DNA of 6,018 bases from Coleofasciculus sp. S288 (GTDB taxonomy: Bacteria; Cyanobacteriota; Cyanobacteriia; Cyanobacteriales; Coleofasciculaceae), in contig JAIUYC010000288.1 of the NCBI GenBank assembly GCA_020216575.1, positions 1-6,018 on the forward strand, given 5' to 3'. Positions 1-5,840 of this stretch are shown piece after piece. The notes under the pieces are model-generated. The model saw only the letters and a list, made by a program, of their open reading frames with translations. It was not told the origin of the DNA and did no database searches. Position 1 is the first letter of the stretch, and the number at the start of each line of letters is the position of its first letter. The translations under genes and the position numbers were made by a program.

Positions 1-2
1 CA

Positions 3-1184
3 ATCCGGGATTTTGTTAAAGACTCGTTCAGTGTGCAGAACGATGATTCTCTCGATACCTTGCAGTTTGGAGAACTGACCCTTTGGATTGAGCAAGGCCC
101 ACAGGCAATCTTAGCTGGCGTGATTCGGGGAAACGCGCCTCAAAAATTAAGGTTGGTTTTTCAGGATGCGATCGCAAGCATTCACCTTGAGCATAGCGAA
201 GCCCTCAATTCATTCGATGGGGACGTTACCCCCTTTGTAGCAACGAAACCGGAGCTTGAAACCTGCCTTCAGGCTCAGTATGAACGCAAAAAACAAAAAC
301 CTTCTCCGCTAGTATGGGTAGTCTTAGGAGGTCTAGGAGTTGGTTTAGCGACTTGGGCTGGTTTTTCGATTCGAGACAACCTGCGCTGGGCAGCTTTTCT
401 GGAAAAACTGAACGATGAACCGGGAATCGTCATCACCAAGGTTGAGAAACGTGGGAATAAGTATTATGTTTCCGGACTGCGCGATCCGTTGGCAGCAGAT
501 CCGACAGCAATTCTGAAAGCTGCTCATGTTAATCCAAAAGCTGTAATAACCGAGTGGGAGCCTTTCAGTTCGCTCGATCCAGCCCTTCTCGCCGCTAGAG
601 CCAAACAATTGCTCCGAGCACCTGACACGGTATCCCTAAAAGCCGACACAAACGGTATCCTCTATGCCACAGGCTCCGCTCCCCATCAATGGATTGCCGA
701 AACCCGAAAATGGGTGCAATTTATTCCCGGCATTACTCAGTTTTGGGACAAGAATCTGATTGATGCGGATGTCAAACAACTCAAGTCAAGCGAAGCACAA
801 CTTGAAAAACAAATCATTCGTTTTACGGAAGGAACTGTACAGCTTAAATCGGGGCAAGATGAGGACTTAGCGGAACTCGCTCAAGAAATTGAAAAACTTT
901 TCGATTCTGCCCTATCGTTGAACAAGGATATTCAGATTAAGATTGTCGGGCACACGGATGAGAGGGGGTCGGTAGAGACCAATATGAGACTGAGCCAAAG
1001 GCGTGCTGATACAATTCTGTCTGCGTTAGTCTCGAAAGGGTTCAACCCAAGCAATTTTGAGGCAGTGGGTGTGGGTTCAACACAACCTTTACGAAACGAG
1101 TTTGGAGTACAAGAACCCGCAATTAACCGCAGCGTATCTTTCGAGATAACTATCACAGATAAGCCAAACTCAAGCCCTCTTTAG
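3..1184 (+). CDS. BON/OmpA-family membrane-anchored peptidoglycan-binding protein (5' partial)
   Basis: The reading frame is open from the first bases of the window, so this is the 3' part of a longer gene. A GTG at 33 could be read as a start, but residues before it continue the same domain (IRDFVKDSFS), so I treat it as internal. Numbering from that GTG: an N-terminal, presumably cytoplasmic domain at 1-88; a basic stretch (RKKQK) then one membrane helix at about 92-112; a BON-like segment at about 124-160; a second BON-like segment at about 193-243; and an OmpA/MotB C-terminal domain at about 261-375. The OmpA domain has the HTDERGS motif, with D309 and R324 spaced like the known diaminopimelate-binding Asp/Arg pair, and the NRSVSFEI end. 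Family knowledge says such domains bind peptidoglycan noncovalently. Predicted topology is N-in with the BON/OmpA part in the periplasm. The stop is 2 nt before the GTPase gene, implying co-transcription. Family assignment is firm; the role of the N-terminal domain is unknown. Confidence 0.9.
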   Translation: MRDFVKDSFSVQNDDSLDTLQFGELTLWIEQGPQAILAGVIRGNAPQKLRLVFQDAIASIHLEHSEALNSFDGDVTPFVATKPELETCLQAQYERKKQKPSPLVWVVLGGLGVGLATWAGFSIRDNLRWAAFLEKLNDEPGIVITKVEKRGNKYYVSGLRDPLAADPTAILKAAHVNPKAVITEWEPFSSLDPALLAARAKQLLRAPDTVSLKADTNGILYATGSAPHQWIAETRKWVQFIPGITQFWDKNLIDADVKQLKSSEAQLEKQIIRFTEGTVQLKSGQDEDLAELAQEIEKLFDSALSLNKDIQIKIVGHTDERGSVETNMRLSQRRADTILSALVSKGFNPSNFEAVGVGSTQPLRNEFGVQEPAINRSVSFEITITDKPNSSPL

Positions 1185-1186
1185 CG

Positions 1187-1681
1187 ATGATTCAGAAAAA
1201 AGTTTGCATGGTGGGAGCCTTCGCGACAGGCAAAACCAGTCTTGTAGCGCGTTTTGTTAGCAGTATTTACTCGGATGTCTACCAGACCACTGTGGGTGTA
1301 AAAATTGACAAAAAATTAGTTCATTTGGCAGAGCGGGAGGTGAATCTTATCCTCTGGGATATTCAGGGAGAAGACGACTTCCAAAAGCTGCGGTTATCCT
1401 ACTTACGGGGCTTATCAGGATATCTTTTGGTCGTAGATGGAACGCGCCGCGCTACCCTTGAGAAGGCTTTTACTATTCAGCAAATCGTAGAAGAGACAGT
1501 TGGGACAGTCCCGTTTATTGTCATCCTTAATAAATCCGATTTGATGGATGAATGGGAGGTTGATTCCACGGCTATGGACGAAATATCAAAACGGGGTTGG
1601 ATGGTCATTCAAGGAAGCGCCAAAACAGGGATGGGTGTAGAAGAAGCCTTCCTAACCCTTGCTAAAGAAATGGTGGAATGA
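1187..1681 (+). CDS. Small Ras/Rab-like GTPase
   Basis: A 164-aa single-domain P-loop GTPase with all five G motifs: G1 GAFATGKT (10-17), G2 Thr in QTTVG (34-35), G3 WDIQG (57-61), G4 NKSD (115-118) and G5 GSAK (143-146). The length is close to a minimal Ras core, with no signal peptide, membrane helix or C-terminal prenylation cysteine, so it should be a soluble cytoplasmic switch. Two positions differ from eukaryotic Ras: Phe12 at Ras Gly12 and Glu62 at catalytic Gln61. Bacterial Rab-like proteins often show such changes, and they may mean that hydrolysis depends on a partner. The ATG at 1187 sits 2 nt after the upstream stop with no clear Shine-Dalgarno sequence, suggesting translational coupling; a cyclase gene follows after 3 nt. 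The likely role is a GTP-dependent relay between the OmpA-like protein and the cyclase, inferred only from gene order. Confidence 0.92.
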   Translation: MIQKKVCMVGAFATGKTSLVARFVSSIYSDVYQTTVGVKIDKKLVHLAEREVNLILWDIQGEDDFQKLRLSYLRGLSGYLLVVDGTRRATLEKAFTIQQIVEETVGTVPFIVILNKSDLMDEWEVDSTAMDEISKRGWMVIQGSAKTGMGVEEAFLTLAKEMVE

Positions 1682-1684
1682 TAG

Positions 1685-2704
1685 ATGGTTGACCTCCCCA
1701 GTCCAGTTCTTGATTACCTGCATGCAATAACCGTAGAAAGCCGTTCTCTGGCATATCTCCTGATCGAAAAGGAGGGTCACCTGTCAGATTGGGGCGGGAA
1801 TCTAGATGCCTACGGAATTGTGAATCTGCAAAAAGGAGAGTTCATAGAAGAGAAGGTCTTTTTTTTGCAAGGCCTTCTTCCCCTAGAGGGTTCTCCTTTG
1901 TTTCTCCCCTGCATGAAAACAGGGTATGGACTTAGCACAGATATCCATATTTTTCCCGGTGAGGAAGGAGACTGGGTGTTACTGCTCGATGCAACATCGG
2001 ATGAAATCCGGCAGCAGGTGATTCAACAAAAAGGAAATGAATTGAGCCTTGTGCGGGAAAAACAATCTAAGATATTGAACCAATATCTGGGAAAAAATGT
2101 TGCGGAAAGCCTAGCTCAAGGGGTCTTCACCCTTCAACAAGAAGGAGAACGCAAGGATGTAACGATTCTGTTTGCGGATATTCGTGGATTCACCTCCTAC
2201 AGTGAAAAAAAATCGCCTGAAGAGGTTTTTCAAACACTAAATGTATACCTCCCTGCGATGCTCCAGCCGATTCTTGATGAAGCTGGCATGGTGGATAAGC
2301 TGATTGGAGATGCAGTTATGGCTATCTTTGGGGTTCTGCCTGCTAGCGAAGTTCCCCCAAAATTGGCGACAAAAGCGGCATTACGAATGATTGAGGCTGT
2401 TAGTAATGTTAGTAAAGGTGTAGAAACAGACAAGGGAGCATCCTTCAAAATTGGTATTGGTATCGCGTCAGGTCCAGTCGCTTTGGGAATTCTTGGGAGT
2501 AAAGACCGTAGAACCTTCACCGCCATCGGTCATCATGTTAATTTAGCCGCCCGCCTTGAAAGTCAGGCACGTCCGAGGGAAATTCTTATCGATCAAAATA
2601 CGTTTGAAAAAATCGATGACATGCAGCGGTATTTCTCGGCAATCACTCTTGCTTTCAAAGGAATTGCTGAGCCAACCCAAGTTTATTCATGGCTGGTGAA
2701 TTGA
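1685..2704 (+). CDS. Class III adenylate cyclase
   Basis: A 339-aa cytoplasmic protein without membrane segments. Residues 1-110 form an unassigned, possibly PAS-like sensory domain ending in WVLLLDATSDE. A helical, probably coiled-coil linker follows at about 107-135, then a class III nucleotide cyclase domain at about 155-338. All catalytic positions are visible: metal-binding D165 (FADIRGFT) and D209 (KLIGD), substrate-specifying K205 and T279 (FTAIG), and transition-state N286 and R290 (VNLAARLES). A Lys/Thr pair is the arrangement known from cyanobacterial adenylate cyclases such as CyaB1, so ATP to cAMP is the expected reaction; guanylate cyclase activity is unlikely. The domain should act as a homodimer, since one chain carries every residue. 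The ATG lies 3 nt after the GTPase stop, with a weak GGTGGA ribosome-binding site at 1672-1677. It is the last gene of the operon, and the GTPase is a candidate regulator. Confidence 0.93.
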   Translation: MVDLPSPVLDYLHAITVESRSLAYLLIEKEGHLSDWGGNLDAYGIVNLQKGEFIEEKVFFLQGLLPLEGSPLFLPCMKTGYGLSTDIHIFPGEEGDWVLLLDATSDEIRQQVIQQKGNELSLVREKQSKILNQYLGKNVAESLAQGVFTLQQEGERKDVTILFADIRGFTSYSEKKSPEEVFQTLNVYLPAMLQPILDEAGMVDKLIGDAVMAIFGVLPASEVPPKLATKAALRMIEAVSNVSKGVETDKGASFKIGIGIASGPVALGILGSKDRRTFTAIGHHVNLAARLESQARPREILIDQNTFEKIDDMQRYFSAITLAFKGIAEPTQVYSWLVN

Positions 2705-2711
2705 CTAATTT

Positions 2712-2780
2712 GGTAATGGGGAATGGGGAATAGGAGAGGAAGCTCGTAAACGGCAATAATTTCCCATTCACCAATTACCA
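2712..2780. terminator. Large imperfect hairpin between convergent genes
   Basis: Bases 2711-2730 pair with 2761-2780 through about 18 base pairs broken by single bulges at 2725 and 2770 and one G/A mismatch (2718/2773), around a loop of about 30 nt. It lies between the cyclase (plus) and histidine kinase (minus) stops, so it could end or stabilise transcripts from either side. Neither side has a clean T tract, so it is not a textbook intrinsic terminator. Confidence 0.5.
2718..2731 (+). repeat. GGGGAAT heptad repeat, two units
   Basis: Two tandem GGGGAAT units, preceded by a related GGTAAT and followed by AGG. Heptad repeats of this kind (STRR) are scattered between genes in filamentous cyanobacteria. 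This copy forms the left arm of the intergenic hairpin. Confidence 0.5.
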
Positions 2781-2796
2781 ATTACCGAAATTATTG
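2754..2796. repeat. Perfect 10-bp inverted repeat overlapping the kinase stop codon
   Basis: CAATAATTTC (2754-2763) and GAAATTATTG (2787-2796) are exact reverse complements around a 23-nt loop containing a tandem AATTACC repeat. The right arm includes the stop codon of the minus-strand histidine kinase. The structure shares bases 2761-2780 with the larger hairpin, so the two cannot form together. Confidence 0.55.
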
Positions 2797-3981
2797 AACT
2801 TCCAACGGGAAGATTACGGTGAAGGTGGAGCCAACTCCACCTTGTGAGACTAGCTCAATTTTGCCTTGCAGGAGATTGACTAGCCGTGAGACAATTGCTA
2901 ATCCTAAACCTGTACTATCAGGTTGGTAAGGTCGATCGCTGAATTCAACTCGAAAGTAGGGTTCAAATATACGGATTTGGTCTTCTGGTGCAATTCCAAT
3001 GCCAGTATCGGAAACTGCGATCGCCCACTTGTCATGATCTAGCTGCTGGCACGATACTTGGATAGAACCAGACTCGGTGTAGCGAATGGCATTGCTGACA
3101 AGATTAGTAACAATCTGCTGCAATCGTAAACTGTCGCTGACGACTTGCTGAGGAGCGCGTTCGCAATCCACTTTCATTTCTAGCTGTTTCAACCGAGCCA
3201 AAGGCTCCATCGTTTCCATAACATCTCTGATCAAAGAGCGTATCTCCGTCTGTGTTGGTTGTAGTTTCATCTGCCCAGCTTCATACCGGGAAATTTCCAG
3301 AGCATCGTTAATCAGTCGGAGTATCTCTCTCCCCTTGCGGAGTACGCGCTCAATGTGTTCTAGATTGGCAAAGGTGTCTTTTACCTCAGCGTTTTGTCGT
3401 TGTAGGCGCAAGAATAAATCGGAGTAGCCAATAATTGAAGTTAGAGGGTTTTTCAGTTCGTGAGCGAGATGGGAAATATTCTCTTGATTCGTGCGAACTA
3501 AGCGAGTCAGTTCCTGATTGTTAAGTGTCAGATTAGTTTGTAGCTGCTTTAGTTCTCCTAACCGCTCTTCGGTATAGCTTTTGAAACATTGGGCAATGGC
3601 TTCATCAACCACTGTATCAATCATGCGAACGGCTCGAAGCACTTCTGCGGCTGACGCTTGTAGCAAATCTGCCTCTAACGTCGAAACGATGACAGAGCGC
3701 ACTAAACGGTATTCTCGCGCAATTTCTGCTGCATCGTAGCCTTGCTCGGCACGGAGAGCGCCATGCTCTAAACTTTTTTCTACTAATGTTTGAACATCAC
3801 TTTCTTGTGATGGGCTAAGCATGGTTGCCATTGCTTCGAGAACATCAGGAAGGCTATCTCGTATCGCTTTAAAGGGGAGATGATCAGCGCTTTTAATTTT
3901 GTTATCCTGGCGAACGGCTTCAACCCAGTTCTCTATAATGATGTCTATTTTATCAAGCAGTAATTGGCTAAAATCTATCAT
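2791..3981 (-). CDS. Soluble sensor histidine kinase with RsbRD N-terminal domain
   Basis: A 396-aa protein with no membrane helix. Residues about 5-140 match the RsbRD N-terminal domain type (IIENWVEAVRQD, SADHLP, GALRAEQGYDAAEI), first known from RsbT co-antagonists of the Gram-positive stressosome. A helical linker follows at about 138-168. The HisKA domain has its phospho-acceptor H174 in HLAHELKNP, and the HATPase domain has N-box NLVSNAIRYT (N293, N297), G1 DTGIGI (325-330), F-box FEPYFR (339-344) and G2 GLGLAIV (358-364). All kinase motifs are intact, so it should autophosphorylate and pass phosphate to an Asp on a response regulator. No regulator or receiver domain is encoded in the window, so it is an orphan kinase. 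The ATG start gives an N-terminus typical of the domain; no strong ribosome-binding site precedes it. The stimulus is unknown. Confidence 0.93.
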   Translation of the reverse strand: MIDFSQLLLDKIDIIIENWVEAVRQDNKIKSADHLPFKAIRDSLPDVLEAMATMLSPSQESDVQTLVEKSLEHGALRAEQGYDAAEIAREYRLVRSVIVSTLEADLLQASAAEVLRAVRMIDTVVDEAIAQCFKSYTEERLGELKQLQTNLTLNNQELTRLVRTNQENISHLAHELKNPLTSIIGYSDLFLRLQRQNAEVKDTFANLEHIERVLRKGREILRLINDALEISRYEAGQMKLQPTQTEIRSLIRDVMETMEPLARLKQLEMKVDCERAPQQVVSDSLRLQQIVTNLVSNAIRYTESGSIQVSCQQLDHDKWAIAVSDTGIGIAPEDQIRIFEPYFRVEFSDRPYQPDSTGLGLAIVSRLVNLLQGKIELVSQGGVGSTFTVIFPLEVQ

Positions 3982-4185
3982 GTGTCAAGTTTGGCAGTGG
4001 GCAAAACCCTTCTTTTTTCAACTAATTTGAATGATTGTGGCATCTACTTACAGATAGAGATATGGCTTTAAAGATTAAATCAGAGCGCTTGTGCGATCGC
4101 TCTTAGTCCTAGGTCAACTGCTGTTATTGTGCATCACCCTGTAGAGCATCAGCATTGAGTCATGAAGCTTGGTGCAGAATGCAGT

Positions 4186-4250
4186 TCAAGGTGCGATCGC
4201 GTTCACTCTCTCACAAGACGGGGAGGTTAGCCAAGGAGTCTGAGGGGTGA
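4186..4250 (-). pseudogene. Stub of a haemagglutinin C-terminus (left copy of 58-bp repeat)
   Basis: Bases 4193-4250 match 5346-5403 at 55 of 58 positions (differences at 4201, 4216 and 4225). Read on the minus strand they encode TPQTPWLTSPSCERVNAIA, the same end as the larger haemagglutinin fragment on the right, then Pro and a TGA stop at 4186-4188. Upstream on the minus strand the similarity ends abruptly at 4251, and the frame meets a stop within about 15 codons. Only the tail of a second paralogue, or one product of a recombination, remains. It cannot make a meaningful protein. Confidence 0.75.
4193..4250. repeat. 58-bp direct repeat, left copy
   Basis: 55/58 identical, same orientation, to 5346-5403, at an offset of 1153 bp. 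It begins with HIP1 GCGATCGC and ends at GGGGTGA. Together the copies bracket the two-gene cassette. Confidence 0.9.
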
Positions 4251-4344
4251 TTGTAAAAGTTATGCTACTCACAAGCTGTTTCCATCACGTCGCCTACATG
4301 GTTTTCCTTTCTGTTGCGGAAAATTTTCAAGTGTCACAGTGCGG

Positions 4345-4350
4345 TAAAAT
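4345..4350 (+). promoter_or_regulatory. Possible -10 box for the two-gene cassette
   Basis: TAAAAT lies 30 nt before the 120-aa gene. A weak -35 candidate, TTTTCA at 4324-4329, has a short 15-nt spacer. An alternative -10 is CATTAT at 4355-4360. Weak evidence. Confidence 0.25.
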
Positions 4351-4379
4351 GCTGCATTATTTATCTGTGAGAGGATCAC

Positions 4380-4742
4380 ATGGAAATTGTGCCGGGGCGC
4401 GTTATTAAACGACCAACCCAGCCGAACGGAACCGTTGAGAAGACGGTGCAGGAGAGTCCAACAATCGTAGCTTCACCAATACGAGAGTGCTACGCATGCA
4501 GAGCCAACCCACCTGAAGAGTTTAGAGAAGCACGGCGCTGTGGCAGCCAAGAAGAAGCAATTATGGCTTGCCAAGCCTGGTTGCTAGACGACTTAAACAA
4601 TGACGAGCTGTGCGTTTATTGGTGTGAAGTGCCAGAGGGTTTTACAAGAGATTATCTATCCTACATGCATCCCTGCGCTTCTGTGGATGTTATAAATAGG
4701 CAGGACATGCACAATAAAATCAAGGCTAGTTGGACAAGTTAG
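4380..4742 (+). CDS. Cysteine-rich hypothetical protein, 120 aa
   Basis: I do not recognise this family. The ATG is well supported by an AGAGGA ribosome-binding site at 4370-4375. The protein is soluble, with no signal peptide or membrane helix. Residues 1-34 are Pro/Thr/Val-rich and look flexible. The rest contains seven cysteines (37, 40, 54, 64, 78, 82, 99), including a CYAC motif (37-40), and an acidic helical stretch around 56-75. The CxxC and C-x3-C spacings could bind metal, but no named zinc-finger pattern fits. The next gene overlaps or abuts its stop, so the two form a co-translated pair. The pair is bracketed by the 58-bp direct repeats, suggesting a moved or accessory cassette. 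Codon use shows no obvious decay, and I treat it as a real gene of unknown function. Confidence 0.7.
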   Translation: MEIVPGRVIKRPTQPNGTVEKTVQESPTIVASPIRECYACRANPPEEFREARRCGSQEEAIMACQAWLLDDLNNDELCVYWCEVPEGFTRDYLSYMHPCASVDVINRQDMHNKIKASWTS

Positions 4743-5311
4743 CAATGGTTGAGGTGGAGCAGCTGCGAGGAATAGAGCCTTACTGGACAGCTCTTAACAA
4801 AGACGGCTATAAGATCCAGCTCGTACATTTGCTGCTACGCAACCATAACAATTATCTACTGACGCGATCGCCCTCGTGTACAGGTTGGTCAATTCCGGGT
4901 ATCGTCCCAGATAAGCCGTACACGCTTAACAATTTGGCAGACCATCTCAACAAGAGGATATCGTCGCTAGGGGCGGAGGAACCTATAAAAATTGAATGGT
5001 TTGATGCCCCGATGTCGGACAAGAGGTGGAAGTCAGTTCGGCCACGCTTGTTATTAGTCATGCCGTCAGCTCAGCTAGCTCCACCACCTGGCTATACGTG
5101 GATGTGGTACGACCCATACTGTCGCTCAGCCGAGCATAATTTTCTAGGATTGGAACTAGACCGCGTCTTCCGTAAGGTGAGAACCAATACTAAACCCGTC
5201 AAGCAGCAGTGGGAGGAACGCCACAATTACGGTTATGTATTCGGTGAGCAGTGGGTGGAGACTACCGACGAACCCAGACAAGGTTGGTTATGGGTAGAAG
5301 GAGAGAAATGA
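4730..5311 (+). CDS. Hypothetical protein, possibly a degenerate Nudix-like fold
   Basis: A 193-aa tryptophan-rich soluble protein if it starts at TTG 4730, which overlaps the upstream gene by 13 nt and has AAGG at 4722-4725. An in-frame ATG at 4745, 2 nt after the upstream stop, is an equally plausible start (188 aa). Residues 29-57 (QLVHLLL, YLLTRSP, GWSIPG) resemble the first strands of Nudix hydrolases, where W-x-x-PGG precedes the catalytic box. The expected Nudix box G-x5-E-x7-REUxEExGU is absent: residues 57-81 carry a helix with no REx2EE glutamates. Nudix-type hydrolysis is therefore not expected, and the fold match itself is tentative. The C-terminal third (WMWYDPY, FLGLELDRVFRKV) is unassigned. 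It is translated with the cysteine-rich gene, so the two may act together. An HIP1 site sits inside the gene (4864-4871). Confidence 0.7.
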   Translation: MDKLAMVEVEQLRGIEPYWTALNKDGYKIQLVHLLLRNHNNYLLTRSPSCTGWSIPGIVPDKPYTLNNLADHLNKRISSLGAEEPIKIEWFDAPMSDKRWKSVRPRLLLVMPSAQLAPPPGYTWMWYDPYCRSAEHNFLGLELDRVFRKVRTNTKPVKQQWEERHNYGYVFGEQWVETTDEPRQGWLWVEGEK

Positions 5312-5335
5312 GTCTACACTGGTCGATGGCGAGTT

Positions 5336-5707
5336 TCAATCCTGAGCGATCGCATTCACTCTCTCACAGGACGGGGAAGTTAGCCAAGGAGTCTGAGGGG
5401 TGACGGCGGGCGTTTGGGCGACTAGAATCATTTGCCCCTCAGCAGTTTTCACCCAACCAGTAGCTTCTACAATTCGCCTGTGAGTGACACTAGTGGGATT
5501 GGTTTCAGGATTAGCATTATCTATGTTCTCTTCTTCAGAGTCGAGAGCAACCCATTCAGACACAACCGCATCACTGTTGAGAGGGTCAAGTGGATTGAGC
5601 GGTATGCCACCCCGTCCGGTAACGACAAAGCTGCTGCGAGTCGCTGCACCTCCAGGAGTACAGGTGCGATCGATTTGGCTTTCGGCATCGACTAAATTAG
5701 AGCCTAC
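5336..5707 (-). pseudogene. C-terminal remnant of a filamentous haemagglutinin-type secreted protein
   Basis: The minus strand encodes about 123 residues resembling the C-terminus of cyanobacterial filamentous haemagglutinin (TpsA-like, two-partner secretion) adhesins: NLVDAESQIDRTC, then PGGAATRSSFVVTGRGGIP, a variable acidic segment, EATGWVKTAEGQMILVAQTP, and WLTSPSC near the end, with stop TGA at 5336-5338. Intact members are many hundreds of residues long, with an N-terminal secretion domain and a beta-helical repeat region; all of that is missing. The frame stays open further upstream to a TTG near 5782, but those residues do not resemble the family and that codon lies inside a terminator-like hairpin, so I do not call a start there. 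This is most likely a dead 3' fragment cut off by rearrangement near 5707. The motif match rests on family memory, not alignment. Confidence 0.7.
5346..5403. repeat. 58-bp direct repeat, right copy
   Basis: The right copy lies within the 3' coding end of the haemagglutinin fragment. Beyond 5403 the fragment continues, while the left copy stops matching at 4251; this copy is therefore the more complete one. Confidence 0.9.
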
Positions 5708-5757
5708 ATTCCGCAGATATTTAAGTCCCGTTAATAGAAGATGAATTCGGAATAAAT

Positions 5758-5799
5758 AAAGCCTCAAATGATTGCAGCGCAATTATTTGAGGCTTTTTT
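5758..5799 (+). terminator. Strong rho-independent terminator-like hairpin
   Basis: Bases 5758-5769 (AAAGCCTCAAAT) pair perfectly with 5785-5796. A G-U pair (5770/5784) and five more pairs (5771-5775 with 5779-5783) extend this to an 18-bp stem with an AGC loop. Six T residues follow at 5794-5799. The other side reads as GGCTTTATTTATT on the minus strand, so it may work both ways. No intact plus-strand gene ends just before it, so it may be inherited from a lost gene or belong to the insertion element. Confidence 0.75.
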
Positions 5800-5803
5800 A
5801 GAG

Positions 5804-5809
5804 TATAAT
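5804..5809 (+). promoter_or_regulatory. TATAAT box upstream of the truncated transposase start
   Basis: A perfect -10 hexamer 32 nt before the ATG at 5841. No good -35 lies at the right distance, because that position falls in the hairpin stem. A 13-bp palindrome, TAGAGTAACTCTA (5822-5834), follows it. Confidence 0.35.
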
Positions 5810-5840
5810 AACTTTCTCAAGTAGAGTAACTCTAAAAACC

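Larger units (their letters stand above)
3982..4379. other. Gene-poor stretch between kinase and two-gene cassette
   Basis: No convincing gene is present. It should hold the promoter of the minus-strand kinase at its left and that of the plus-strand cassette at its right. It contains HIP1 octamers at 4093-4100 and 4193-4200, a short inverted repeat (AGAGCG 4082-4087 / CGCTCT 4098-4103) without a T tract, and the 58-bp haemagglutinin-derived repeat at 4193-4250. Confidence 0.7.

Noticed and set aside
33..35. GTG as the start of the OmpA-like gene
   Set aside because: The frame is open to the window edge and upstream residues continue the same domain; no ribosome-binding site precedes the GTG.
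345..608. Minus-strand open frame of 87 aa
   Set aside because: Lies antisense inside the OmpA-like gene, with no recognisable domain or ribosome-binding site.
932..1156. Minus-strand open frame of 74 aa
   Set aside because: Shadow of the conserved OmpA domain.
2230..2526. Minus-strand open frame of 98 aa
   Set aside because: Antisense to the catalytic domain of the cyclase, whose residues are all conserved.
4082..4103. Short inverted repeat AGAGCG/CGCTCT as a terminator
   Set aside because: Only 6 bp with no T tract; largely a by-product of the HIP1 palindrome.
4852..5061. Minus-strand open frame of 69 aa
   Set aside because: Shadow of the Nudix-like gene; no independent support.
4193..5403. 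CRISPR array or integron-type attachment sites
   Set aside because: Only two repeat copies 1.15 kb apart, both coding sequence from a haemagglutinin end; no spacer pattern or integrase gene seen.
5432..5744. Two overlapping plus-strand open frames
   Set aside because: Both are antisense to the haemagglutinin fragment, whose minus-strand reading gives family-like motifs.
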